A DNA stretch of 22,792 nt from JAGLHV01 sp023143305 [NCBI: Clostridia bacterium] (lineage in GTDB: Bacteria; CBDUZB01; JAGLHV01): positions 1 to 22,792 of the forward strand of contig DAOVVV010000038.1 of the NCBI GenBank assembly GCA_030637025.1. Direction: 5' to 3'. Each line of letters opens with the position of its first letter. Position 1 is the stretch's first letter. The notes beneath the pieces were generated by a model that worked only from the letters and a program-made list of their open reading frames with translations, did not search any database and was not told the origin of the DNA. The position numbers were made by a program, and so were the translations under genes. Shown here piece by piece: positions 7,667 to 14,355 of the stretch.

Positions 7667-8223
7667 TCAATTTTTCCTTTTAAAATTATTATTTTATCTT
7701 CAAGAATTATGTTTAAAAATCCACCTTCTTTTTTTCTTTCTTTATTAAATTCTTCTTTTGTATAAAAAGTAAAATTAATTTCTCTGTTTAATCTTGATTC
7801 TAAATTGCGAATCTGACTAATAAATTTATCCTGAGGAAATTTACCCACCAAAACTAAGTCCACATCGGACATTTTCTTTTCTTTATCTTTTGCATATGAA
7901 CCATAAACAAAAGCAAAGGATATCCCTTTATATTGAAAAACTAAATCTTTTAAGCTCCCCTGGATACCTTCTGTTTTAAAAATAATCTTTTTTAGTTCTT
8001 TATATAGGCAATAAGCTTTATTGAGGGAATAAAATTTTACTCTTCCTTTTGAAAAGGAATTATATATGCCTTCTTCTTCCAGTTTTCTGAGTTCCCTGGA
8101 AAGATTCCCGGCATCCTCATCAATAAGGATGGCTAATTCTCTGACATAATAACTTTCATCAGGATGGGTAAAGGAATAGGTTAATAATTTTCTTCTTAAT
8201 TTTGTTTTAAGTAACAAAGACAT
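7663..8223 (-). CDS. Winged-helix / MNT nucleotidyltransferase fusion (antitoxin-type)
   Basis: A 186-residue protein. Seen: an N-terminal winged-helix DNA-binding domain (about 5-75), with YYVRELAILIDEDAGNLSREL as its helix-turn-helix and a wing ending in KFYSLNK; then a minimal nucleotidyltransferase (MNT) domain with VYGSYAKDKEKKMSDVDLVL, i.e. the GS motif (108-109) and the SDxD metal-binding pair (D120, D122). The strand where a third carboxylate is usually found reads REINFTFYT (Asn150), so the third acid may be missing. Role inferred: antitoxin to the HEPN protein encoded next (4-base overlap), combining enzymatic modification with autoregulation. The promoter at 8272-8300 is overlapped by a 46-bp palindrome, the obvious candidate operator for the winged-helix domain. 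The ribosome-binding site is AGAGG, about 11 bases upstream. Confidence 0.88.
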   Translation of the reverse strand: MSLLLKTKLRRKLLTYSFTHPDESYYVRELAILIDEDAGNLSRELRKLEEEGIYNSFSKGRVKFYSLNKAYCLYKELKKIIFKTEGIQGSLKDLVFQYKGISFAFVYGSYAKDKEKKMSDVDLVLVGKFPQDKFISQIRNLESRLNREINFTFYTKEEFNKERKKEGGFLNIILEDKIIILKGKIE

Positions 8224-8239
8224 CTTTTAGAAAACCTCT

Positions 8240-8285
8240 TTTTGTTGTATAATTTACATCATATGATGTAAATTATACAACAAAA
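8240..8285. promoter_or_regulatory. 46-bp perfect palindrome over the MNT/HEPN promoter (candidate operator)
   Basis: Seen: the left arm 8240-8262 (starts ttttgttgtataattt, ends catcat) is followed with no spacer by its exact reverse complement at 8263-8285. The symmetry axis is the cat|atg step at 8262/8263. It covers the -10 box (8272-8277), the predicted start point (near 8265) and the early leader. It is best read as an operator for the winged-helix/MNT protein, although the RNA could also fold as a long hairpin just ahead of the ribosome-binding site. Confidence 0.75.
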
Positions 8286-8300
8286 GACATATTAATTCAA
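8272..8300 (-). promoter_or_regulatory. Promoter of the winged-helix/MNT-HEPN operon
   Basis: Minus strand: TTGAAT (8295-8300), 17 bases, then a perfect TATAAT (8272-8277). The -10 lies inside the 46-bp palindrome, consistent with repression by occlusion. Confidence 0.65.
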
Positions 8301-8378
8301 GTCATATTTTTTATTATAGTAAAGAAGCTTTCGAATATTAATCAAGTCAAATTTGTTCTTTAAAGTCGTTATCTCTAT

Positions 8379-8612
8379 TTAAACCAAAAGCCACTTATAA
8401 ACAGGCATTACCGTTATTGTCTTATTTTTTACTTTTATTTCTTCTTCATCTTCTGTAAGGATAAGACCTTTCTTTAACTTTAGTTCATCCATTGCTAAAA
8501 CAAGTGCTTTTATTTCTCTCTCCCGAGTTTTATCACCGGATAAAGTTTGAGTCACTTGTATTAATGTATCAATTTTTATCCCTTGAATACTTCTCATTCC
8601 TAATGAGAACAC
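8379..8612 (-). pseudogene. C-terminal remnant of a DUF4143-type AAA ATPase
   Basis: Seen: a short frame (77 codons from a GTG, no good ribosome-binding site). Its sequence KIDTLIQVTQTLSGDKTRER, then an EIKALVLAMDELKLKKGLIL block, then TEDEEEIKVKNKTITVMPVYKWLL matches the typical last ~70 residues of DUF4143-containing ATP-binding proteins (two-domain AAA proteins of about 380-450 residues). The Walker domain and most of DUF4143 are absent: upstream on the minus strand the frame closes 3 codons before the GTG, and no homologous sequence is evident before the HIRAN gene. It is therefore read as a degraded gene. Alternatively the remnant could be expressed as a small protein, but nothing supports that. 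Confidence 0.7.
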
Positions 8613-8703
8613 AACATCTTAATCTCTCATTGTCAATGAAAACTTTAAAAATTATTTTTAAGAAAGGTAGCCCTTGAAAAGTAGCGAAAAAGACTTGTCA
8701 TAG

Positions 8704-9435
8704 TTAGCCAGTAATAGTTTGGAAAATTTTGTCTTCAAAGGGGATAAATTTGGCTGGCCAAATTGTACTAAACTTACAGAGCAGTTTAAATTGTAACGGT
8801 GATTTTAGATTAACTTTGACAACTGAAACACATACCTTATCAGCACCATTACGATCAATTAGCAGTCCAAAATCCTTAACAAAAAACTTAGGACAGTAGC
8901 CTACAATTTCAAGAGGATCATCAGTTCTTAACGCTAGTGCGTAAACGTCCAATTTATTTTGAATGTCTTTCATCAGATAGAGTTTGTTCCCTTGGCTAAG
9001 ATGATTAACTCTCTCAATATAATTAGGGGGTAAATGTCTAATCCCATGACTGAAAAATGTGACTTCGTACCTCCCATTTTCTTTTTTAGGAACCGGAAAT
9101 AATTGAAGAGAATCAGTTGCTCTAATCCCTTCTGTCTTAGCAAGTTCTTCAAATGGTGAAATACTATTTTTATCCAACCCAAGCCAATTTAAATAGTCAT
9201 TGTATTCCGGTCTTGATTCTTGAAGCAATCGATTTTTAATAAGTGGAAATACTCCTTTTGACTCATATGAACTGTCTAAATCTTTCATTGGACGAAATGG
9301 CACAAAATTCTTTGCCTGTTTTGCTCCGATAGTATATTTAAAAATATATTTATTATCCTTATATTGTACTCTCCCAACAGGCCACCATCCACGATTGTGT
9401 GGATCTTGCCAAACTAAAATAAGTTCGTCAATCAT
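8704..9435 (-). CDS. HIRAN-domain protein with HipA N-domain-like region, partner of HipA-like kinase
   Basis: A 243-residue soluble protein. Seen: an N-terminal part (about 3-115) with GWWPVGRVQYKDNKYIFKYT and then FPLIKNRLLQESRPEYNDYL, resembling the N-terminal subdomain of HipA kinases (a 'VGRL..G.Y.F.Y' strand pair and the 'NRLLP..RPEY' segment); then a HIRAN-like domain (about 122-225) with TFFSHGIRHLP, a KLYLMKDIQNKLDVYALAL stretch and VGYCPKFF. Known: HIRAN domains bind DNA ends or single-stranded DNA in SWI2/SNF2 proteins, and in bacteria occur alone or near HipA-like proteins. Inference: this is the detached N-terminal lobe of a split HipA (comparable to HipS in HipBST) joined to a nucleic-acid-binding domain, acting as antitoxin or target selector for the kinase. 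The gene starts 1 base after the kinase stop, so the pair is one translational unit. Confidence 0.75.
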   Translation of the reverse strand: MIDELILVWQDPHNRGWWPVGRVQYKDNKYIFKYTIGAKQAKNFVPFRPMKDLDSSYESKGVFPLIKNRLLQESRPEYNDYLNWLGLDKNSISPFEELAKTEGIRATDSLQLFPVPKKENGRYEVTFFSHGIRHLPPNYIERVNHLSQGNKLYLMKDIQNKLDVYALALRTDDPLEIVGYCPKFFVKDFGLLIDRNGADKVCVSVVKVNLKSPLQFKLLCKFSTIWPAKFIPFEDKIFQTITG

Positions 9436-9436
9436 T

Positions 9437-10345
9437 TTAAAATCCCTCTCTTAAGTCTAATAAGCGTTTTTTATTTACTTTCAATATTGTCATTGCAAAT
9501 TCAACGGCAATTTCAGAAATTAATTCATTTGGTATCTTAGCAAAAATATTTTTTATTTCAATCGGGGATATCCCCTCTAACTTAGTTAACCAAAAATTTG
9601 CTGCCTCTTTATTTTGTTTAGCAACAGTAATAAATACTTCTATTGTTTTCAAGTGTTTTAATCCTTTACCATAAAACGCCGATTTTGCTTTTTTAACAAA
9701 AGCCTCTATATTATAATATTTATCATTGGTAATTAATCGTTCGCTTCTTTCTTTATCTAATACCCTACATCCCAAGCCAGATGCATGATCATATGTCGGT
9801 GCAAGATGTATTGTTTTGTTTTTAACATCAAATACAAAACCCCAGTTCTCATGATGGCGGTCGGGATTAGAAATCCAACAGTCAAACATTAAATAGCCTA
9901 CAAACATGTCTAATGGCTTCTGAATTATACTATTCTTTTTATAGCCAAGTGGAAGTACCACAGGTACTCTTTTGATAATTTCTATAACTGTAGAAATTTT
10001 ATACTCTCGAACTTTATAAAAATTATTCATTCTATAATCCTTCACAACTTTTGCCAATATTTCATTCCCATGAATAAGCCTACCGTTTTGAGGAACAAAA
10101 AGTTGCGATGTTACACCCTCTTTCCCATTCCATACTGCAAATTCATACTCAGCACAGGGTAACTCTAAAAGTTTTGCTAATTCACTTGCAACTTTTTCTG
10201 ACCAATTTTCTCCTGTCCCAGGTCTACCAATCTTAAATAATTTTATCGTCTTATCTTCATTATAAAACCAAAACTTTTCCTTTGTTCCAAGCTGTTCAAT
10301 GGAATCAGATTTATCGTTTTGAATTTTAAATACAGAATATTTCAT
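9437..10345 (-). CDS. HipA-like Ser/Thr kinase (HipA C-terminal/CtkA type)
   Basis: A 302-residue HipA-type kinase. The start was placed at the ATG at 10345, with AAAGAG 7-8 bases upstream; a longer frame to 10405 adds a hydrophobic stretch without a ribosome-binding site. Seen: a nucleotide-loop region RPGTGENWSEKVASELAKLL (41-60), then the catalytic loop FDCWISNPDRHHENWGFVFD (154-173) with the D162/N167 pair expected for HipA kinases, and the metal-binding LAPTYDHASGLG (181-192, D186) in place of DFG. The N-terminal subdomain of full-length HipA (about 440 residues) is absent; a similar segment is found in the next gene. Known: HipA-like kinases phosphorylate translation components such as GltX or TrpS and cause growth arrest; targets cannot be read here. 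No HipB-type helix-turn-helix gene is adjacent. A TATAAT occurs at 10383-10388 but with a poor -35. Confidence 0.85.
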   Translation of the reverse strand: MKYSVFKIQNDKSDSIEQLGTKEKFWFYNEDKTIKLFKIGRPGTGENWSEKVASELAKLLELPCAEYEFAVWNGKEGVTSQLFVPQNGRLIHGNEILAKVVKDYRMNNFYKVREYKISTVIEIIKRVPVVLPLGYKKNSIIQKPLDMFVGYLMFDCWISNPDRHHENWGFVFDVKNKTIHLAPTYDHASGLGCRVLDKERSERLITNDKYYNIEAFVKKAKSAFYGKGLKHLKTIEVFITVAKQNKEAANFWLTKLEGISPIEIKNIFAKIPNELISEIAVEFAMTILKVNKKRLLDLREGF

Positions 10346-10500
10346 TATTTTTCTCTTTAATGCTGTTATAATTTTTATGCTAATTATATATAAATTAAAA
10401 AACAAAGCATAATTAAAATAATTTCCCTACAATTATGTGCATCGATATTTCTATATTGTTCAAAGTTATATTAATAGTTATTTAACGATTTAACAATGTC

Positions 10501-10516
10501 CCCCTATTCCCCTATT
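10501..10516. repeat. Tandem cccctatt x2
   Basis: Two perfect tandem copies of an 8-base unit, directly beside the palindromic repeat at the aroE 3' end. It may be part of the same inserted intergenic repeat. Confidence 0.4.
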
Positions 10517-10517
10517 T

Positions 10518-10541
10518 CGCAGGCTAAAGCCTGCGACTACC
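10518..10541. repeat. REP-like palindromic element at the aroE 3' end
   Basis: Seen: cgcaggc (10518-10524), loop taaa, gcctgcg (10529-10535), a perfect 7-bp GC-rich stem in an AT-rich region, followed by actacc. The aroE stop codon lies within it. The minus-strand flank after the stem is AAATAGGGG, not a T-run, so it is unlike an intrinsic terminator. The form resembles dispersed extragenic palindromes known from many genomes. Only one copy is in this window, so dispersal is not shown here. Confidence 0.55.
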
Positions 10542-11396
10542 ATTACTGATTTGTTTTTGTAGGATTTTTTTCATTAGTTCTTTGGGGGCTTCTTTTCCTG
10601 TCCATATTTTAAAAGCAAGGGCACCCTGATTTAAGAGCATACCCAATCCTCCCAGGGTTTTTGCACCTTTATCTTTTGCCGATTTTAGTAAAGCCGTCTC
10701 CCGATTATAAACCACATCGTAAACAAATAAGTCTTTTCTTAAATTATCTTTCTTTACCAGTGCAGAATCACCATCATTCATCCCTATCGGAGTTGCGTTT
10801 AAAAGAATATCTACCTCCGCTATTCTAGCGGAAAAATATTTTTCATCAAAATCAACAATTTCTACCGAACAGGTATTGAAATACTTTCTTATGCGATTAA
10901 ATAAAACATGACTTTTTTCTCCTATTACATCAGTAAGATACAGTCTTTCTATTCCTTCTTTTGCCAGCATAAGAGCCAAAGCATGACCCGCCCCTCCTGC
11001 CCCTATTAAAAAAGCAGACTTTCCCCGGGAAATAAATTGTCCCTCTTCTCTTAATGAATTAATAAACCCTATTCCATCGGTATTGTATCCCACCAATTTC
11101 CCCTGCTCATTATGAACAGTATTTACCGCACCAATCATTTCCGCCACCGGGTCAATTTTATCCAGAAATTCAATAACCTTTTGCTTGTGGGGAACAGTAA
11201 TATTAACACCGGTTATAGATAATGCCTTTATTGCTTTAACTGCCGCAGGTAAATTATCAGGCTCAACACAAAAAGGCAAATAAACAAAATCTAACCCTAA
11301 TTTCTCAAAAGCAGCATTGTGCATCGGAGGAGAAAAAGAATGTTTAACCGGAAAACCGAAAATACCTACAGTTTGTGTTTTTCCTTTTATAGTCAT
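10524..11396 (-). CDS. aroE: Shikimate dehydrogenase (NADP)
   Basis: AroE, 290 residues, reduces 3-dehydroshikimate to shikimate in aromatic amino acid synthesis (cytosol). Seen: the substrate-binding motif GFPVKHSFSPPMHNAAF (14-30), the catalytic Lys in NITVPHKQK (K71), Asn92 and Asp107 in the shikimate pocket (GAVNT, YNTDG), the nucleotide-binding GAGGAGHA (132-139), NATPIGM, and the closing GGLGMLLNQGALAFKIWTG helix. A perfect AGGAGG 7 bases before the ATG is formed by the last codons of apbE (AGG AGG TAA), which makes the two genes translationally coupled. The final residues (NGSRRL) are encoded by a palindromic repeat and the stop is in its loop, so the native C-terminus has probably been altered. 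It is the last gene of the rnf transcript; no functional link to Rnf is evident. Confidence 0.97.
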   Translation of the reverse strand: MTIKGKTQTVGIFGFPVKHSFSPPMHNAAFEKLGLDFVYLPFCVEPDNLPAAVKAIKALSITGVNITVPHKQKVIEFLDKIDPVAEMIGAVNTVHNEQGKLVGYNTDGIGFINSLREEGQFISRGKSAFLIGAGGAGHALALMLAKEGIERLYLTDVIGEKSHVLFNRIRKYFNTCSVEIVDFDEKYFSARIAEVDILLNATPIGMNDGDSALVKKDNLRKDLFVYDVVYNRETALLKSAKDKGAKTLGGLGMLLNQGALAFKIWTGKEAPKELMKKILQKQISNGSRRL

Positions 11397-11400
11397 AAAA

Positions 11401-12417
11401 TTACCTCCTTTTTTGGTAAATATCGGAATTTTTCAAGCCCGAAGAAATAAGCATTTTTCCTCTATCATCTATAATTATTCCTTCTACATCCGGCAAATCT
11501 TCTATTAATCTCATCCCATCGATAGAACCCAAAACTAAAATTCCGGTAGACAATCCATCGGCTAAAGCACTATTATCAGCTATTATCGTTACACTTATAC
11601 ATTCTACGGCAGGACTACCTGTTCGAGGGTCTATAATGTGGTGATACCTTACGCCTTCTTTTTCAAAAAACCTTTCGTAATCTCCCGAAGTAAATATTGC
11701 TTTATTTTCCAGGTTAAGCGTTCCCAGGATTTCTTCTTTTAGCCGGGGATGTTGGAGAGCAATTGACCATTTTTCATTTTTGTCCTTACCTAAAACAAAA
11801 ACATCCCCTCCGGCATTAATCAAAGCATTTTTAATTTTATATTCCTTTAAAACTCTAACAGCACAATCTACCGCATAACCTTTAGCTATTCCGCCTAAAT
11901 CTACGGCCGTTCCTTTTTTCTTAAAATATATTCGGTTATTATCCCCAAAAACAATATTTTTGTAATTAACCAATCCTTGCAAAGAGGATATTTCTTCTTT
12001 ATCAGGAACTTTTTGTTTAGCTATTTTTTCTTTCCATAAAACGGACAAAGGAGCAATAGTAATATCAAAAGCTCCTCCGGTTAAACTACCTACCCGGCAG
12101 GACTGTTTTAATAGAGAATATAATTGAGGACTTAGTTTGGCCTGACCCTGTTGGTTAAGTACGGAAATTTCACTTTCCTTTTTAAAAATACTGGCAATTT
12201 GTTCTATTTTTTTTATTTTACCAAAAGCACTATTTATTGCTTTATCCGCATTTAATTTATCTTTATCCCAAACTGTAATTTCCACAAAAGTTCCCATTAA
12301 AGAAGTATCCTTTTTGAGCTTAACCTCTCTACAGCCCAAAAAACAAAAAACAATTATTCCACACCCGACAACAAATATAATTTGCTTTTCTTTAAGAAAA
12401 CTTAATTTCAGCCTCAT
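11401..12417 (-). CDS. apbE: FAD:protein FMN transferase ApbE (lipoprotein)
   Basis: ApbE, 338 residues, transfers FMN from FAD to a Thr/Ser of flavoproteins such as RnfG and RnfD, outside the cytoplasmic membrane. Seen: an N-terminal hydrophobic signal segment (13-27) ending in FLGC, a lipobox-like site with Cys at about residue 29; SLMGTFVEITVWD (the usual 'MGT' start of the mature domain); DLGGIAKGYAVD and NAGGDVFVLG for FAD binding; HHIIDPRTGSPA; and DNSALADGLSTGILVLG with the metal-binding Asp near the C-terminus. No clear ribosome-binding site precedes the ATG; the signal peptide fixes the start approximately. It lies 38 bases after the radical SAM gene and 4 bases before aroE. Placement in the rnf operon fits maturation of the Rnf flavoprotein subunits. 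Confidence 0.96.
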   Translation of the reverse strand: MRLKLSFLKEKQIIFVVGCGIIVFCFLGCREVKLKKDTSLMGTFVEITVWDKDKLNADKAINSAFGKIKKIEQIASIFKKESEISVLNQQGQAKLSPQLYSLLKQSCRVGSLTGGAFDITIAPLSVLWKEKIAKQKVPDKEEISSLQGLVNYKNIVFGDNNRIYFKKKGTAVDLGGIAKGYAVDCAVRVLKEYKIKNALINAGGDVFVLGKDKNEKWSIALQHPRLKEEILGTLNLENKAIFTSGDYERFFEKEGVRYHHIIDPRTGSPAVECISVTIIADNSALADGLSTGILVLGSIDGMRLIEDLPDVEGIIIDDRGKMLISSGLKNSDIYQKRR

Positions 12418-12455
12418 TTTGATTTTTTTTCTTTTTTACTTTTTATTATTTTTTT

Positions 12456-13448
12456 CTATATTACCAGATTAATTTCATTTCCACACTTCTTACATTTATT
12501 TTTATCTACGTCTAATACTTTTACCTGCAAACCATCCCTGCGTACAAGAATTTCCTTACAGAAAGAACAATAAGTATCTTTAGGTTTATTGTCCTCTACA
12601 TAAACAAATCTCATCTTTTTTTTCGCAATATCCCCGGCTTTTATTAAAGTACTTAAAGGGGTCACATCTTTTACCATTTCATAAGCAGGAAAATAACGCA
12701 AAAAATGTAGAGGAATCCGGGGATTTAAAGAATAAAGCCAGTCAACTAAAGCTTCTATTTCCTCTTCTGAATCATTTAACTCCGGAATAAGTAATACATT
12801 TACTTCTAAATGCACACCACTTTTTACTGCTAATTCTATACTTCTTAACACATCATCGAGATTTCCGCCACAAACCCGCTTATAAAAATCATCATTAAAA
12901 GATTTGAGACCAATACTTAAGGCATCAACATATAATAAAATGTCCGCCAAGGGTTTTTCATTAATAAACCCATTAATCAGTAAAACATTTTTTAAATTAT
13001 GCCTGCGGGCTTTAACTATTGCTTCCATCAGATACTCAAAATTAATCATAGGTTCATTATAATCATAAGCAATCCCAAATGAAAGAAATTGTTTGGCTAA
13101 AATAACAGCTTCATCAGCAGAAATCTTATGAGTGGGAACATCGTCTATACTTACCCGGGAAATCTTACTCTGATTACAAAATTTACAACGCAGATTACAA
13201 CCCACTGTTCCTAAAGAAAGAATTTTTTTTCCCGGATGAAAATGATAAAGATGTCTTTTTTCTATCGGTTCTATATAAGAAGCAGTAAATTCCTCATAAA
13301 TAAACGAATACAACTTACCCTTTTCGTTTCTTCTAACCCGGCAAAAGCCTTCATGGCCCTCAGGAATAATACATTTATGAGGACATAACAAACATTGCAC
13401 TGCATTTTCTACTTCCTCGCTTTGGGTATAATATAAAGCTTCCTTCAT
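12456..13448 (-). CDS. amrS: AmrS-like radical SAM enzyme (pyruvate formate-lyase activase-like)
   Basis: A 330-residue radical SAM protein of the AmmeMemoRadiSam/PflA-like group. Seen: an N-terminal cysteine set CLLCPHKCII...GFCRVRRN (19-40) typical of this group; the SAM-cluster motif CNLRCKFC (C84, C88, C91); YDYNEPMINFEY in the place of the family's Y-T-YNEP strand; the later barrel strand EVNVLLIPELND; and a C-terminal zinc-ribbon-like tail with CSFC (about 294) and CKKCG (about 320). The reaction is unknown for the family; it is usually found near AmmeMemoRadiSam proteins A and B, which are not visible here. A strong AGGAGGGG lies 4-5 bases before the ATG. It sits between rnfB (44-base gap) and apbE, so an auxiliary role in Rnf assembly is conceivable but unproven. 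Confidence 0.88.
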   Translation of the reverse strand: MKEALYYTQSEEVENAVQCLLCPHKCIIPEGHEGFCRVRRNEKGKLYSFIYEEFTASYIEPIEKRHLYHFHPGKKILSLGTVGCNLRCKFCNQSKISRVSIDDVPTHKISADEAVILAKQFLSFGIAYDYNEPMINFEYLMEAIVKARRHNLKNVLLINGFINEKPLADILLYVDALSIGLKSFNDDFYKRVCGGNLDDVLRSIELAVKSGVHLEVNVLLIPELNDSEEEIEALVDWLYSLNPRIPLHFLRYFPAYEMVKDVTPLSTLIKAGDIAKKKMRFVYVEDNKPKDTYCSFCKEILVRRDGLQVKVLDVDKNKCKKCGNEINLVI

Positions 13449-13492
13449 ATCCCCTCCTTACTTAAACATTATTAATCAATTAAGCTTAAAAA

Positions 13493-14305
13493 CTAAGATA
13501 AAAATTGTGTTTGTGCTGAAACATTTACGGAAAAGATACTTTTTGTAGGACATTTTTCCACACACATACCACAATTATTACATTTGTCGTAATCAATAAT
13601 GGCTAAATTATCTTCCAATCGTATCGCTCCCCTGGGACAAACTTTAACACAAATACCACATCCTATACATCCTTTTTTACAGTTTTCACGCACTATTTTC
13701 CCTTTATCTCTTGAACTGCATAAAATATAAACTCGCTGCCTTTCAGGGATAAGTTTAATAATCCCTTTAGGACAAGCCGGAACACAAAGACCGCAGCTCC
13801 TACATTTTTCCCGGTCAATAATAGGAATCCCCTCATCCATTTTAATTGCTCCAAATGGACATACCCGCATACAAGTTCCTAAACCCAAACAAGCCCAGGC
13901 ACATTCCTTGCTTCCTTCCGACATTAAATTTGCTGCAGTACAATCTTCTATTCCTTCATAATTAAATCTGTCTTTGCTAATTCCCTCTTTCCCCTGACAG
14001 AGAACAACAGCTACAGTATTTTCTTTTATTTTTGCTTCTCTTCCTAAAACATCACTAATCTGATGAACGACTGTTTCTCCTCCCAAAGCACATTTTTCTA
14101 TATCCGTCTTTTCTTCCACACATGCTGCAGCATAACCGGCACAACCGGCAAATCCACAAGCACCACAATTTGAACCGGGTAAAATCTGTAAAATTTTCTC
14201 TTCTGTAGGATCTCTTTTTACTGCTAATTTCTTTCCGATAAAAGCTAATCCCAAACCAAAAAATAAACCAATCCCACCCAGAAATAAAATAGAATTTAAT
14301 ATCAT
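13493..14305 (-). CDS. rnfB: Rnf complex iron-sulfur subunit RnfB
   Basis: RnfB is the membrane-attached polyferredoxin that takes electrons from reduced ferredoxin. It has 270 residues from the ATG at 14305, preferred because GAGGA lies 6 bases upstream; a TTG at 14341 gives 12 more residues without a ribosome-binding site. Seen: an N-terminal membrane helix (about 2-23), the Fe-S motif GSNCGACGFAGCAGYAAACV (about 45-64), then several CxxCxxCxxxCP ferredoxin-type sets: CLGLGTCMRVCPFGAI, CRSCGLCVPACPKGII, CIGCGICVKVCPRGAI and CNNCGMCVEKCPTKSI. This gives about four C-terminal [4Fe-4S] clusters plus one N-terminal, as in the Acetobacterium-type RnfB with extra clusters, and longer than the proteobacterial form. 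It is last of the six rnf genes; rnfA ends 50 bases before it. Confidence 0.96.
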   Translation of the reverse strand: MILNSILFLGGIGLFFGLGLAFIGKKLAVKRDPTEEKILQILPGSNCGACGFAGCAGYAAACVEEKTDIEKCALGGETVVHQISDVLGREAKIKENTVAVVLCQGKEGISKDRFNYEGIEDCTAANLMSEGSKECAWACLGLGTCMRVCPFGAIKMDEGIPIIDREKCRSCGLCVPACPKGIIKLIPERQRVYILCSSRDKGKIVRENCKKGCIGCGICVKVCPRGAIRLEDNLAIIDYDKCNNCGMCVEKCPTKSIFSVNVSAQTQFLS

Positions 14306-14355
14306 TTTTATCCTCAGATACTTCACTATATATTTAATCAACTTCCAGTACTAAA

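Noticed and set aside
8224-8300. The 46-bp palindrome as a mobile-element inverted terminal repeat or attachment site.
   Set aside because: There is no transposase or integrase nearby and no second copy in the window, and it coincides precisely with a good promoter of a DNA-binding-protein gene.
8704-10345. A classical HipBA toxin-antitoxin operon.
   Set aside because: No HipB-type helix-turn-helix gene is present; the partner is a HIRAN protein encoded downstream.
10345-10405. A longer N-terminus for the HipA-like kinase with a hydrophobic segment, suggesting a membrane anchor.
   Set aside because: There is no ribosome-binding site at the upstream start, while the internal ATG at 10345 has one and matches where kinase-like sequence begins.
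10518-10535. The GC-rich hairpin at the aroE end as an intrinsic terminator of the rnf operon.
   Set aside because: On the minus strand it is followed by AAATAGGGG with no T-run, and the stop codon is in its loop; a palindromic repeat is the better reading.
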